A DNA stretch of 34,085 nt from Mycobacteriaceae bacterium (lineage in GTDB: Bacteria; Actinomycetota; Actinomycetes; Mycobacteriales; Mycobacteriaceae), in the NCBI GenBank assembly GCA_019749805.1, contig JAIEPH010000059.1:1-34085 (forward strand), given 5' to 3'. The translations under genes and the position numbers were made by a program. Below are positions 14,943-23,530 of the stretch, in pieces. The first letter of the stretch is position 1. Every line of letters starts with the position of its first letter. The notes beneath the pieces are model-generated. The model worked only from the letters and a program-made list of their open reading frames with translations. It was not told the origin of the DNA and searched no databases.

Positions 14943-15938
14943 ATGAAGGTCTTTGAGAGGTTTCGGAGTAAGTGGTTCCGCAGGCTGGCGGTGAGCGCCG
15001 TTGCGGCGGCGACTCTGCCCGGGCTGATCGGCTTCGTCGGGGGTTCGGCGACAGCTGGTGCGTTCTCCCGGCCGGGTCTGCCGGTCGAGTATCTGGATGT
15101 GTTCTCCCCATCGATGAACCGCAACATCAAGGTGCAGTTCCAGGGTGGAGGTCCGCATGCGGTGTACCTGCTCGACGGACTGCGCGCGCAGGACGATTTC
15201 AACGGCTGGGACATCAACACCCCGGCCTTCGAGTGGTACTACCAGTCCGGTCTGTCGACCGTCATGCCCGTCGGTGGCATGTCGAGCTTCTACACCGACT
15301 GGTATCAGCCGTCACGAGGTAACGGCCAGGACTACACCTACAAGTGGGAGACGTTCCTGACCAACGAGCTGCCCGCTTGGCTGGAGGCCAACAAGGGTGT
15401 TTCGCAGCTCGGCAACGCGGTTGTCGGCATTTCGATGGCCGGCGCCACGGCGCTGACGTACTCGATCTACCACCCGCAGAAGTTCATCTACGCCGCATCG
15501 CTGTCGGGCTTCCTCAATCCGTCCGAGGGCTGGTGGCCGATGCTGATCGGGCTGGCGATGAACGACGCGGGCGGCTACAACGCCGAGAGCATGTGGGGTC
15601 CGTCCTCGGATCCGGCGTGGAAGCGCAACGACCCGATGGTCAACATCAATCAGCTGGTGGCCAACAACACCAGGGTCTGGATCTACTGCGGCTCCGGTAC
15701 GCCGTCGGATCTGGACACCAGCGGTGGCGGCGGCAACATGATGGCCGCGCAGTTCCTCGAGGGACTGACGCTGCGCACCAACGTCAGCTTCAAGGACAAC
15801 TATGTCGCGGCTGGCGGCACCAACGGTGTGTTCAACTTCCCACAACAGGGCACCCACAGCTGGGGCTACTGGGGTCAGCAGCTCGAGATGATGAAGCCCG
15901 ATATCCAGCGGGTGCTGGGGGCGCAAGCCAGTGCCTGA
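14943..15938 (+). CDS. fbpC: antigen 85 mycolyltransferase, 85C-like
   Basis: A 331-residue precursor. The signal peptide has a basic start (KWFRR), a hydrophobic core and an ATAGA cleavage site, giving a mature start at Phe41 (FSRPGLPVEYL), standard for antigen 85. The triad is Ser164 (GISMAG), Glu273 (FLEG) and His305 (GTHSW); Ser164 is residue 124 of the mature chain, as in Ag85C. The loop GNGQDYTYKWETF lacks the disulfide cysteines of Ag85A/B and matches Ag85C, and FLNPSEGWWP is also 85C-like. The enzyme transfers mycolates from trehalose monomycolate to arabinogalactan or to form trehalose dimycolate in the cell envelope. A strong terminator follows at 15966-16002. Confidence 0.93.
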   Translation: MKVFERFRSKWFRRLAVSAVAAATLPGLIGFVGGSATAGAFSRPGLPVEYLDVFSPSMNRNIKVQFQGGGPHAVYLLDGLRAQDDFNGWDINTPAFEWYYQSGLSTVMPVGGMSSFYTDWYQPSRGNGQDYTYKWETFLTNELPAWLEANKGVSQLGNAVVGISMAGATALTYSIYHPQKFIYAASLSGFLNPSEGWWPMLIGLAMNDAGGYNAESMWGPSSDPAWKRNDPMVNINQLVANNTRVWIYCGSGTPSDLDTSGGGGNMMAAQFLEGLTLRTNVSFKDNYVAAGGTNGVFNFPQQGTHSWGYWGQQLEMMKPDIQRVLGAQASA

Positions 15939-15965
15939 CAGCCGGGCCTGAGTTCCACCCACAAC

Positions 15966-16002
15966 AGGGAGCCTGCCGTCACCCCCGAACGGCAGGCTCC
16001 CT
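15966..16002 (+). terminator. hairpin terminator after fbpC
   Basis: AGGGAGCCTGCCGT pairs perfectly with ACGGCAGGCTCCCT, a 14-base stem with a 9-base loop, followed by GGCATTTT. It sits 27 bases after the fbpC stop and separates fbpC from lon. The T-run is short, as is common for mycobacterial intrinsic terminators. Confidence 0.8.
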
Positions 16003-16072
16003 GGCATTTTCGGCGTACGCGCAGAGTGAACGCCGGCAGTCGTGGCCCGGGAACAAAGGGCCTTCTCCCAGG

Positions 16073-16093
16073 GTTGAGTCGATCTGACTGAAC
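16073..16093 (+). promoter_or_regulatory. HAIR-like (HspR) element upstream of lon
   Basis: GTTGAGT-N7-ACTGAAC matches the HAIR consensus CTTGAGT-N7-ACTCAAG at 11 of 14 positions with exact spacing. HspR with DnaK represses heat-shock genes in actinobacteria and controls lon in Streptomyces. The element ends 12 bases before the lon ATG, in a position where binding would block transcription or early elongation. Confidence 0.6.
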
Positions 16094-16105
16094 TTTGGAG
16101 GGAAC

Positions 16106-18436
16106 ATGGCTGAAGCCAAATCAGTGCCGGTGCTGTTTCTGAACGAATCGATCGTGCTGCCGGGAATGGTTGTGCCGATCGAGCTGGACGATGCGGCCCG
16201 TGCCGCCGTCGATGCAGCACAGGCCACCGAAACCGGTGAGCTGCTCATCGCTCCCCGACTCGAGGACCGGTACGCCTCGTACGGCGTGCTCGCGTCGATC
16301 GTGCAGGTCGGCCGGATCGCCGGCGGTAGTGGGACCGCAGCGGTGGTCCGCGGCACCAAGCGGGCCCACATCGGCGCGGGCGCCAACGGCCACGGCGCCG
16401 CGTTGTGGGTCGAGGTGACCCAGGTCGAAGAGGTCGAACCGACGGACGATGTCCGCGCGCTGGCCGCCGAGTACAAGAAGCTGCTGCTGGCGATGCTGCA
16501 GCGCCGCGAGGCCTGGCAGATCATCGACTTCGTCAACCAGCTGACCGATCCGTCGGCGTTGGCCGACACGGCCGGCTACGCGTCGTACCTGACACAGGTG
16601 CAGAAGCGCCAGCTACTGGAGACCCCCGACGTCGCTGAGCGGCTGAAGCTGCTCATCGAGTGGACCGGCGATCATCTGGCGGAGGTCGAGGTCACCGACA
16701 AGATCGCCGACGACGTGCGCGAAGGCATGGAGAAGACGCAGAAGGAGTTCCTGCTGCGTCAGCAACTCGCCGCCATCCGCAAGGAACTGGGCGAAACGGA
16801 TGACGGCACAGGGTCTTCTGATGACTACCGGTCCAGAATCGAGGCCGCCGACCTGCCGGAGAAGGTCCGCGAAGCCGCGCTGCGCGAGGTCGGCAAGCTG
16901 GAACGCTCCAGCGAGCAGAGCCCCGAGGGCGGCTGGATCCGGACCTGGCTGGACACCGTGCTGGACCTCCCGTGGAACGTCACCACCGAGGATTCCACCG
17001 ACCTGAAGTCGGCAAGGGAGATCCTCGACGCCGACCACCACGGCCTGGAGGACGTGAAGGACCGCATTGTCGAGTACCTGGCGGTTCGCGCCCGGCGCGC
17101 ACAGCGAGGGATGGCCGTCGTCGGTGGTCGCGGTTCCGGCGCCGTCATGGTGCTGGCCGGTCCCCCCGGCGTCGGTAAGACATCGCTCGGTGAGAGCGTG
17201 GCGCGGGCATTGGGCCGCAAGTTCGTTCGCGTCGCCCTCGGTGGCGTGCGCGACGAGGCCGAGATCCGTGGCCACCGTCGCACCTACGTCGGTGCACTGC
17301 CCGGCCGGATCGTGCGCGCGATCGGTGAGGCGGGATCGATGAACCCCGTCGTGCTGCTCGATGAGATCGACAAGGTCGGCTCCGACTACCGGGGCGATCC
17401 GTCCGCCGCTCTGCTCGAGGTGCTGGACCCGGCGCAGAACCACACGTTCCGCGACCACTACCTCGAGCTGGACCTCGACTTGTCGGACGTCGTGTTCCTG
17501 GCCACGGCCAACGTGATCGAGAACATCCCGTCGGCGCTGCTGGACCGCATGGAGCTGATCCAGATCGACGGTTACACCGAGGACGACAAGGTCGCCATCG
17601 CACGGGACTTCTTGCTGCCCCGGCAGCGCGAGCGTGCGGCGCTGACCGAAGCCGAGGTGACGGTGACCGAGGACGCGCTGCGCAAAATCGCGGCCGACTA
17701 CACCCGCGAGCCGGGTGTGCGGCAGTTCGAGCGACTGCTGGCCAAGGCGTTGCGCAAGGCGACAACGAAATTGGCGGCGGATCCCGCGGTACTGACGATC
17801 GACGAGCCCGATCTCGTTGACTACCTGGGCCGTCCACGATTCCTGCCGGAATCCGCGGAACGCACGGCGGTGCCGGGTGTGGCGACCGGGTTGGCGGTCA
17901 CGGGTCTGGGCGGCGACGTGCTGTACATCGAAGCCGGGGCGACCGATGGCGAGGCCGGGCTGCAGCTGACCGGTCAGCTCGGTGACGTGATGAAGGAGTC
18001 CGCGCAGATCGCGCTGTCCTATGTGCGGGCCCACGCCGAGCAGCTGGGCGTCGACCCGAAGTCGCTGGATCGCCGGATCCACGTGCACGTGCCCGCGGGC
18101 GCGGTGCCCAAGGATGGTCCGTCGGCCGGCGTGACGATGGTGACGGCGCTGGTGTCGATGGCAACCGGTCGCCAGGTCCGCTCCGATGTCGGCATGACGG
18201 GCGAGGTGACGCTCAATGGCCGCGTGCTGCCGATCGGCGGCGTGAAGCAGAAGCTGTTGGCGGCGCAACGGGCTGGACTGTCAACGGTTTTCATCCCCCA
18301 GCGCAACGAAGCCGATCTGGACGACGTCCCGGCCGACGTGCTCGAGTCGCTGGAGGTCAAGCCGATGGTCGACGTCGCCGACATCATCGCGCAGGCGTTG
18401 GTGCCAGTCGAGGAAACGGTGTCGGTGGCGGCCTGA
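16106..18436 (+). CDS. lon: ATP-dependent Lon protease
   Basis: A 776-residue LonA protease. It has an N-terminal substrate-binding domain (about 5-190), a helical linker (KTQKEFLLRQQLAAIRKELGE, 210-230), an AAA+ module with Walker A GPPGVGKTS (Lys358) and Walker B VVLLDEID (415-422), and a C-terminal serine-lysine protease domain with PKDGPSAG (Ser673) and GGVKQK (Lys716), 43 residues apart as in E. coli Lon. It degrades misfolded and regulatory proteins in the cytosol. GGAGGG lies 3 bases before the ATG. Lon is present in fast growers such as M. smegmatis and absent from M. tuberculosis, which supports a fast-growing host. The HAIR-like element upstream suggests HspR control. Confidence 0.96.
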   Translation: MAEAKSVPVLFLNESIVLPGMVVPIELDDAARAAVDAAQATETGELLIAPRLEDRYASYGVLASIVQVGRIAGGSGTAAVVRGTKRAHIGAGANGHGAALWVEVTQVEEVEPTDDVRALAAEYKKLLLAMLQRREAWQIIDFVNQLTDPSALADTAGYASYLTQVQKRQLLETPDVAERLKLLIEWTGDHLAEVEVTDKIADDVREGMEKTQKEFLLRQQLAAIRKELGETDDGTGSSDDYRSRIEAADLPEKVREAALREVGKLERSSEQSPEGGWIRTWLDTVLDLPWNVTTEDSTDLKSAREILDADHHGLEDVKDRIVEYLAVRARRAQRGMAVVGGRGSGAVMVLAGPPGVGKTSLGESVARALGRKFVRVALGGVRDEAEIRGHRRTYVGALPGRIVRAIGEAGSMNPVVLLDEIDKVGSDYRGDPSAALLEVLDPAQNHTFRDHYLELDLDLSDVVFLATANVIENIPSALLDRMELIQIDGYTEDDKVAIARDFLLPRQRERAALTEAEVTVTEDALRKIAADYTREPGVRQFERLLAKALRKATTKLAADPAVLTIDEPDLVDYLGRPRFLPESAERTAVPGVATGLAVTGLGGDVLYIEAGATDGEAGLQLTGQLGDVMKESAQIALSYVRAHAEQLGVDPKSLDRRIHVHVPAGAVPKDGPSAGVTMVTALVSMATGRQVRSDVGMTGEVTLNGRVLPIGGVKQKLLAAQRAGLSTVFIPQRNEADLDDVPADVLESLEVKPMVDVADIIAQALVPVEETVSVAA

Positions 18437-18444
18437 CACCGCGT

Positions 18445-18490
18445 GTAACGCCATGGCGCGAATTCCGCCCGAATCGCGCCATGGCGTTAC
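18445..18490. repeat. 17-base inverted repeat between lon and tfoX-like gene
   Basis: GTAACGCCATGGCGCGA (18445-18461) is the exact reverse complement of 18474-18490, with a 12-base loop. The inner CGCCATGGCG is itself palindromic, so each arm can also fold or bind alone. It may terminate lon transcription, though no T-run follows, or act as an operator: the right arm ends 9 bases before the next ATG at 18500. Confidence 0.75.
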
Positions 18491-18499
18491 GGTCGTCGC

Positions 18500-18832
18500 A
18501 TGGCGTACGACGAAGACCTGGCTCACCGCGTTCGCGAGCTTGTCGCAGGCGAGCGAGGTGTCGAGGAGAAGCAGATGTTCGGCGGGCTGGCATTCCTCGT
18601 CGGCGGCAACATGTCGGTGTGCGTCAGCGGTCAGGGCGGGCTGATGGTCCGGGTGCCGCGCGACGAGACGGACCAGCTGCTGGCGCGCGAACACGTCGAG
18701 CCGATGATCATGGCCGGCCGCGAAACCCGCGGCTGGTTGCGGGTATCCGTGGAGGGCGTCAAGACCAAGCGGCAGCTGCAGAGTTGGGTGAGCCGCGGGG
18801 TCGAGTACGCGAAGAGTTTCCCCGCAAAATAG
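18500..18832 (+). CDS. TfoX N-terminal-domain protein
   Basis: A 110-residue protein with the TfoX_N pattern: the KQMFGGLAFLVGGNMSVCV core (24-42), a central LMVRVPRDE and a C-terminal RGWLRV strand followed by a helix. Stand-alone TfoX_N proteins are common in actinobacteria and are not shown to control competence as Haemophilus Sxy/TfoX does. The ATG at 18500 has no clear ribosome-binding site and lies just after the inverted repeat, so the transcript may be leaderless or the repeat may shape its expression. It is followed 18 bases later by the HhH-GPD gene, perhaps in the same operon. Confidence 0.85.
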   Translation: MAYDEDLAHRVRELVAGERGVEEKQMFGGLAFLVGGNMSVCVSGQGGLMVRVPRDETDQLLAREHVEPMIMAGRETRGWLRVSVEGVKTKRQLQSWVSRGVEYAKSFPAK

Positions 18833-18850
18833 CCGGGTACGCCAGCCGAT

Positions 18851-19498
18851 GTGACCTCGGCGTCGACCAAAAACCTGGTGCAGGGTCTGCTCGCGCAGGC
18901 CGGCACAACCTACTCCGAAGAGGCCGGCATCCGGCTGCGAGACAAGCCCATGCCGCTGTTCCAGCTGCTCACGCTATGCATGCTGGCGAGCAAGCCCATC
19001 GACGCGGCCATCGCCACGCAGGCCGCCCGCGAGGTGTTCAAGAGCGGACTGCGAACCCCGAAAGCCGTTCGGGAGGCCGACCGTTCCACGATGATCGCGG
19101 CCTTCGGGCGTGCGCACTACGTGCGGTACGACGAAAGCTCGGCGACGCGGCTGGCCGACATCGCAACGGCCGTCGCTGACCGATACGGAGACGACCTGCG
19201 CTCACTCGCCGACCAAAGCCGGCGCGAGGTCACCGCCGCCAAGCGACTGTTGAAGCAATTCAAGGGAATTGGTGATACGGGGGCCGACATCTTCATGCGC
19301 GAAATACAGGACCACTGGACCTGGGTTCGTCCGTACTTCGACGACCGCGCCCTGGCCGCCGCCAAGAAATTAGGTCTCCCGGGCCGCAAAGACGACCTCA
19401 GCGCCCTGGCACCACGTTCCAACGCCAGGCTCGCCGCGGCGCTGGTGCGGGTTTCGCTCGATGACGACCTCCGGCACAAAGTGCTGCAGGCGACGTGA
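18851..19498 (+). CDS. HhH-GPD (endonuclease III-like) protein without Fe-S cluster
   Basis: A 215-residue all-helical protein with a GTG start. The segment LLKQFKGIGDTGADIFMREI (about 133-152) is a helix-hairpin-helix, followed by the region where endonuclease III has its catalytic aspartate, here YFDDRAL (Asp164/165). The lysine that makes bifunctional glycosylases is absent from the hairpin (GIGDTGAD), and there is no C-terminal four-cysteine Fe-S loop. It could be a monofunctional base-excision glycosylase or a non-catalytic DNA-binding relative. The stop overlaps the GTG of the DUF72 gene (GTGA). Confidence 0.7.
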   Translation: MTSASTKNLVQGLLAQAGTTYSEEAGIRLRDKPMPLFQLLTLCMLASKPIDAAIATQAAREVFKSGLRTPKAVREADRSTMIAAFGRAHYVRYDESSATRLADIATAVADRYGDDLRSLADQSRREVTAAKRLLKQFKGIGDTGADIFMREIQDHWTWVRPYFDDRALAAAKKLGLPGRKDDLSALAPRSNARLAAALVRVSLDDDLRHKVLQAT

Positions 19499-20217
19499 TC
19501 CGCATCGGCACGTCCGGGTGGTCCTACGACCACTGGGCCGGCGTCCTGTATCCACCCAAGCTGCCGGTGGCCAAGCGGTTGGCGACGTACGTCGAGGAAT
19601 TCGACACCGTCGAGCTCAACGCCAGTTTCTACCGGTGGCCGAAGGACGCGACCTTCGAGGGCTGGCGGCAGCGGCTGCCCGACGGTTTCACGATGTCGGT
19701 CAAGGCGCAGCGCGGACTCACGCACTACCGCAGGCTGCGCCAGCCGGAACCGTGGGTGGAGCGGTTCGAGCGGTGTTGGAAAGCGCTCGGTGACAGGCGT
19801 GAGGCGCTGCTCGTTCAGGTGCATCCCGAGCTCGAACGCGACGACGAGCGGCTAGCGCACTTCTTGAACCTGATGCCGGACTGGATTCCGGTGGCCATGG
19901 AGTTGCGGCATCCCTCCTGGGAGAACGAGGCCGTCTACGCGCTGCTCGAACAACACGGCGCCGCGTACGTGGTGATGAGCGGTCCCGGCCTGGCGTGTGT
20001 CCCCCGGGCGACCGGCTCTCTCGTGTACATACGCATGCACGGACCGCCGCAGGACTCGATCTATGCGGGCTCCTACACCGACGACGAGCTGCGCGAATGG
20101 GCCGACAGGATCGCCGGCTGGCACCAGGAGGGACGACGGGTGGTGGTCTACTTCAACAACGACCTGGGCGGACACGCCATCCGCAATGCGCGAAAGCTCA
20201 AAGATTTGTTGGCCTGA
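19495..20217 (+). CDS. DUF72 (YecE-like) protein
   Basis: A 240-residue TIM-barrel protein with the DUF72 signature: IRIGTSGWSYDHWAG at the start, FDTVELNASFYRWP in the first third, FTMSVKAQRGLTH, then VAMELRHPSW and a C-terminal VVVYFNNDLGGHAIRNA strand and helix. The GTG start overlaps the HhH-GPD stop, so the two are coupled. DUF72 is very widespread and its biochemistry is unknown. The coupling with a repair-type protein is a weak hint of a nucleic-acid role and is only contextual. Confidence 0.88.
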   Translation: MIRIGTSGWSYDHWAGVLYPPKLPVAKRLATYVEEFDTVELNASFYRWPKDATFEGWRQRLPDGFTMSVKAQRGLTHYRRLRQPEPWVERFERCWKALGDRREALLVQVHPELERDDERLAHFLNLMPDWIPVAMELRHPSWENEAVYALLEQHGAAYVVMSGPGLACVPRATGSLVYIRMHGPPQDSIYAGSYTDDELREWADRIAGWHQEGRRVVVYFNNDLGGHAIRNARKLKDLLA

Positions 20218-20252
20218 TCCACCACGCCTTGTCGCGAGTAAGCTCAGGTGGC

Positions 20253-21458
20253 ATGACAACGTCGTCAACATTCGCCATCGTGGGCGGCGGCCTCGCCGGA
20301 GCAAAGGCCGCAGAAGCATTGCGTGACAAGGATTTCGATGGGCATATCGTGCTTTTCGCCGCAGAGGAGCACCTGCCGTACGAACGTCCGCCGCTGTCGA
20401 AGGAATTTCTCCTTGGCAAGAAGCAGTTCGGCGAATTCACCGCCGCGTCGTCGGCGTGGTACCGCGACCACCACGTCGAGCTGCAACTCGGCACCGAGGT
20501 GTCCGCGATCGACCCCGATGGCCACACCGTGTCCCTGCCCGACGGTGCCACCGTGGGCTACGACAAGCTTCTGCTGGCCACCGGGTCCAGTCCGCGGCGG
20601 CCACCGATTCCGGGCGCCGACGCCCAGGGTGTGCACTACTTACGCACTATCGACGATGCCCAGGCACTGAACTCCGTTCTGGCAGAGGGTGCTTCGCTGG
20701 CGATCGTCGGTGCGGGATGGATCGGCCTCGAAGTCGCCGCAGGTGCCCGCGATCGAGGCGCAGCAGTCACCGTCGTCGAAACCGCAGAGGTGCCGTTGAT
20801 GGGCGCTCTCGGGCGCGAGGCCGGTGAGGTATTCGCCGCGATGCACCGCGACCACGGCGTGGATCTGCGACTCGGCACCACTGTCGACGAAATCACCACC
20901 GCCGGCGGCAAGGCAACGGGGCTCAAGCTGGGCGACGGTTCCACCGTCGCCGCCGATGCGGTGCTGGTCGCGGTCGGCGCGACCGCCAACATCGGCCTGG
21001 CCGAGCGGGCGGGCCTGGCCACCGGGAACGGCGGCGTTCTCGTGGATGCGGCTTTGCGCACCAGCAATCCGGACATCTTCGCTGTCGGCGATATCGCTGC
21101 CGCCGAGCATCCGGTGTTCGGTACTCGCATCCGCACCGAGCATTGGGCGAACGCGCTCAAACAGCCCGCCGTCGCGGCCGCGGGCATGCTCGGAAAGGCG
21201 CAGGAGTACGCCGAACTGCCCTATTTCTTCACCGACCAGTACGACCTGGGTATGGAATACGTGGGGCATGCGCCCGACTACGATCGGGTGCTGTTCCGCG
21301 GCGATGTGGCAGGCCGCGAATTCACGGCGTACTGGCTCGATGACGCGAACCGGGTGCTGGCGGGGATGAACGTCAACATCTGGGAAGGGCTCGATGACAT
21401 CAAATCGCTGGTCCGGTCGCGGGAACCGGTCGACCCGGAAAAGCTTGTCGGCGCATAG
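20253..21458 (+). CDS. FAD/NAD(P)-dependent ferredoxin reductase-type oxidoreductase (Rv1869c-like)
   Basis: A 401-residue two-dinucleotide-fold flavoprotein. It has the FAD motif IVGGGLAGAKAAEAL (GGGLAG at 11-16), YERPPLSKEFL (43-53), the ATGSS hinge (109-113), the NAD(P)H motif IVGAGWIGLE (151-160) and the second FAD motif FAVGDIA (276-282). Length and order fit rhodocoxin/putidaredoxin-type reductases that feed ferredoxins and P450s, and it resembles M. tuberculosis Rv1869c. It lacks disulfide cysteines. AGGTGGC precedes the ATG at 20253. No ferredoxin or P450 gene is adjacent, so its partner lies elsewhere. Confidence 0.9.
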   Translation: MTTSSTFAIVGGGLAGAKAAEALRDKDFDGHIVLFAAEEHLPYERPPLSKEFLLGKKQFGEFTAASSAWYRDHHVELQLGTEVSAIDPDGHTVSLPDGATVGYDKLLLATGSSPRRPPIPGADAQGVHYLRTIDDAQALNSVLAEGASLAIVGAGWIGLEVAAGARDRGAAVTVVETAEVPLMGALGREAGEVFAAMHRDHGVDLRLGTTVDEITTAGGKATGLKLGDGSTVAADAVLVAVGATANIGLAERAGLATGNGGVLVDAALRTSNPDIFAVGDIAAAEHPVFGTRIRTEHWANALKQPAVAAAGMLGKAQEYAELPYFFTDQYDLGMEYVGHAPDYDRVLFRGDVAGREFTAYWLDDANRVLAGMNVNIWEGLDDIKSLVRSREPVDPEKLVGA

Positions 21459-22061
21459 GTGAACGTCCGCACACTTTCGGCGGCGCTGGCGGCCGTGGCG
21501 ACGCTTTCCGCGGGTTGCTCGGGAGAAACCGTTACCGACACCGACGAATCACCCACGGCGGCTCCTGCCGGCACGCCATCACCATCGACCCCACCGCCGA
21601 GCAACGCGCACTTGGCGAATGCATTCGATTACGTCGCCTACCCGCCCGCCGGAACGAGCTATTACTTCACCTCCCCCAGCGGAAACTGGGTGTGCGCCAT
21701 CATTCCGCGGGACAAGGTCGGATGTCAGTCCGCCGTGAACTGGCCATCCGCCATCGGCATCGCCGGCGCACCGGACTCGGTGCCCGGCACTGACGGCGAC
21801 GCCGCGACACCGAACGCACTTGTCATCCCACGCGACGGCGACGCACAGTTCGTTGCGCTGGAAGAACCGGAATTCGCGCTCGATCCCGGACCCGCGAAAG
21901 TCCTGCCGTTCAACAGAATCCTGGCCGCGGCCGGATTCCGCTGCAACGTACAGAAGGCGGCGGGTGTCTCATGTCTGAGCGAGTTCAGCGAAAAGGGCTT
22001 CACGTTCTCCGCTGACGGATTCGTGCCGCAGTACACCGACGTGCCCGTGGCGGCTCCGTAA
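21459..22061 (+). CDS. putative exported lipoprotein, Cys-rich
   Basis: A 200-residue protein whose GTG follows the reductase stop with no gap. The signal sequence ends in TLSAGC (Cys20), a fair lipobox. A Thr/Pro/Ala-rich linker follows, then a compact domain opening FDYVAYPPAGTSYYFTSPSGNWVCAI. Four further cysteines (in WVCAI, VGCQS, FRCNV and VSCLS) probably form two disulfides outside the cell. The same fold type, 'FTSPSGN...C', occurs in other actinobacterial secreted proteins of unknown role. The junction with the reductase suggests co-translation, but a joint function is not evident. Confidence 0.7.
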   Translation: MNVRTLSAALAAVATLSAGCSGETVTDTDESPTAAPAGTPSPSTPPPSNAHLANAFDYVAYPPAGTSYYFTSPSGNWVCAIIPRDKVGCQSAVNWPSAIGIAGAPDSVPGTDGDAATPNALVIPRDGDAQFVALEEPEFALDPGPAKVLPFNRILAAAGFRCNVQKAAGVSCLSEFSEKGFTFSADGFVPQYTDVPVAAP

Positions 22062-22063
22062 CC

Positions 22064-23530
22064 TCACACCAGCGTCGCGGTGCCGTCCTGGTTGACCTGA
22101 ACCTTGGCCCCGGCGATGTCCTCTCGGACCGTCACGTCGACATCCTCGGGGATCACGGCGAGCGCACGCGCATCGTCGGGGGTGCGCACAGCGAGGAAGG
22201 CCTTCTCCGGCGATCCATCTCTGTCGAACGGAGTCGTCCACGATTCGACGGTGCCCACACCCGACCACTCGACGACGGCCTCGCGCGTGGGTTCGCGGTC
22301 GACGGCCTCTTGTACGTCTTCCCAACGGAATTCGTGGGTCGGCGGCTCCGTCCCGTACACGCCGAAGCTGTGCTTGGTGAGGTAGCCGCCGTTGGCGGTG
22401 ATCAGGCCGCGCTGGCCGGGGTCGGCGACCAGGTGTTCGGCCATGGTGGCGATCGAATGCGTCACGTAGTTGTTCCACGGCCCGCCCGCGAAAGTGAGCC
22501 CGCCCGTCACGGTCAGGGGCCGGGACGAGTCACCGCTCGGCAGGCCGAGTTCGTTCGCCGCCACCTGCACCGCGGACGGGAAGCACGAGTAGAGGTCGAT
22601 CAGCGCCATGTCGTCGATACCGGCACCGGCCAGCTCCAGCGCGCGGTTGCCCGCGATGCGGATGGCCGGTGACGTGTGGAACTCGGCGCGATTGCCGATC
22701 GCGTAGGTGTCGTGGGCGTCGGTACCCGCGTACGGGAATACCCAACGGTCGCGCGGGATCTGCAGGTGGGTGGCCTTCTCGACCGACGTCAGCACCAGCG
22801 CCGCACCTTGGTCCACCATGTTGTTCGAGTTCATCAGCTTGGTGTACGGCCAGCTGACCATCCGGTTGCTCGGACTGGGTTCGGCGATCTCGTCACCTGA
22901 AAGCGCCTCCCGGCTCCACGCATACGGATTCGTCGCGGCCACCGCGCTGAACTGCGACCAGAGTTCGCCGATCCGACGACGGTGCTCGTCGGAGGATTCA
23001 CCCGCCGCGATTCGCAGCGCCTGCTCGAACATCGGATAGACGAAGGCGGGCCGGTCCAGCTTGATCCGGAGGTCCGAGGGGCCGGCGAGCTCGATGCCCT
23101 CGTCGGAACCTTCGGCGACCGGCACGGAGTCGTCCTGGCTCGTCCAGTTGAGCTTGTGCCCAGCCTTGCGAACTCGGGAACGGGTGCGCCACGTCTCGGC
23201 CCCCGCGATGAGCACAATTTCCGAGCGGCCGGCCTGAATGTCCAGGCACGCCTTGTTGACCAGTGTCTGCGGCACGTTGCCGCCGATGCCGGTGTACCGC
23301 GTCGCGGCACCCTCGGCCCGAATACGCTGTGCCAGAAGAAGTCCCGGATCACGGTAGCGCCAGGAGAGTAGGTTGACCACGCGCACGGCGTCGACGGACT
23401 CCAGCACGCGTGGGTCGGCGGCGGCGCGGGCGGCCGCCTCCATCAGGTCGACGGGTTCGACTTCGGGGTTTTCGTCGTGCTGGTTGACCTGGCCATAGCC
23501 GATCAACACCGGCGTCCGCGGGTCCATCAT
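22064..23530 (-). CDS. thiolase-superfamily protein lacking the usual catalytic cysteines (Rv1867-like)
   Basis: A 488-residue protein annotated in relatives as acetyl-CoA acetyltransferase. It has the thiolase fold pattern (PVLIGYGQV start, DIQAGRSEIVLIAGAE, LIDLYSCFPSAVQVAANELGL). Where thiolases have the nucleophilic Cys, this reads GIGGNVPQ (81-88), and the C-terminal GHPxG block reads GGYLTKHSFG (His387 kept, second Cys missing). It is probably not a standard thiolase; a retro-Claisen or CoA-ester-binding role, as proposed for SCP2-like members, is possible. The ATG at 23530 overlaps the CoA-transferase stop (ATGA); the next ATG (23527) is equally well placed behind AAGGGAG. The pairing matches Rv1866-Rv1867. 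Confidence 0.8.
   Translation of the reverse strand: MMDPRTPVLIGYGQVNQHDENPEVEPVDLMEAAARAAADPRVLESVDAVRVVNLLSWRYRDPGLLLAQRIRAEGAATRYTGIGGNVPQTLVNKACLDIQAGRSEIVLIAGAETWRTRSRVRKAGHKLNWTSQDDSVPVAEGSDEGIELAGPSDLRIKLDRPAFVYPMFEQALRIAAGESSDEHRRRIGELWSQFSAVAATNPYAWSREALSGDEIAEPSPSNRMVSWPYTKLMNSNNMVDQGAALVLTSVEKATHLQIPRDRWVFPYAGTDAHDTYAIGNRAEFHTSPAIRIAGNRALELAGAGIDDMALIDLYSCFPSAVQVAANELGLPSGDSSRPLTVTGGLTFAGGPWNNYVTHSIATMAEHLVADPGQRGLITANGGYLTKHSFGVYGTEPPTHEFRWEDVQEAVDREPTREAVVEWSGVGTVESWTTPFDRDGSPEKAFLAVRTPDDARALAVIPEDVDVTVREDIAGAKVQVNQDGTATLV

Noticed and set aside
16613..18268. 551-codon minus-strand open frame
   Set aside because: It is the antisense shadow of lon, with Gln/Arg/His-rich composition and no family pattern.
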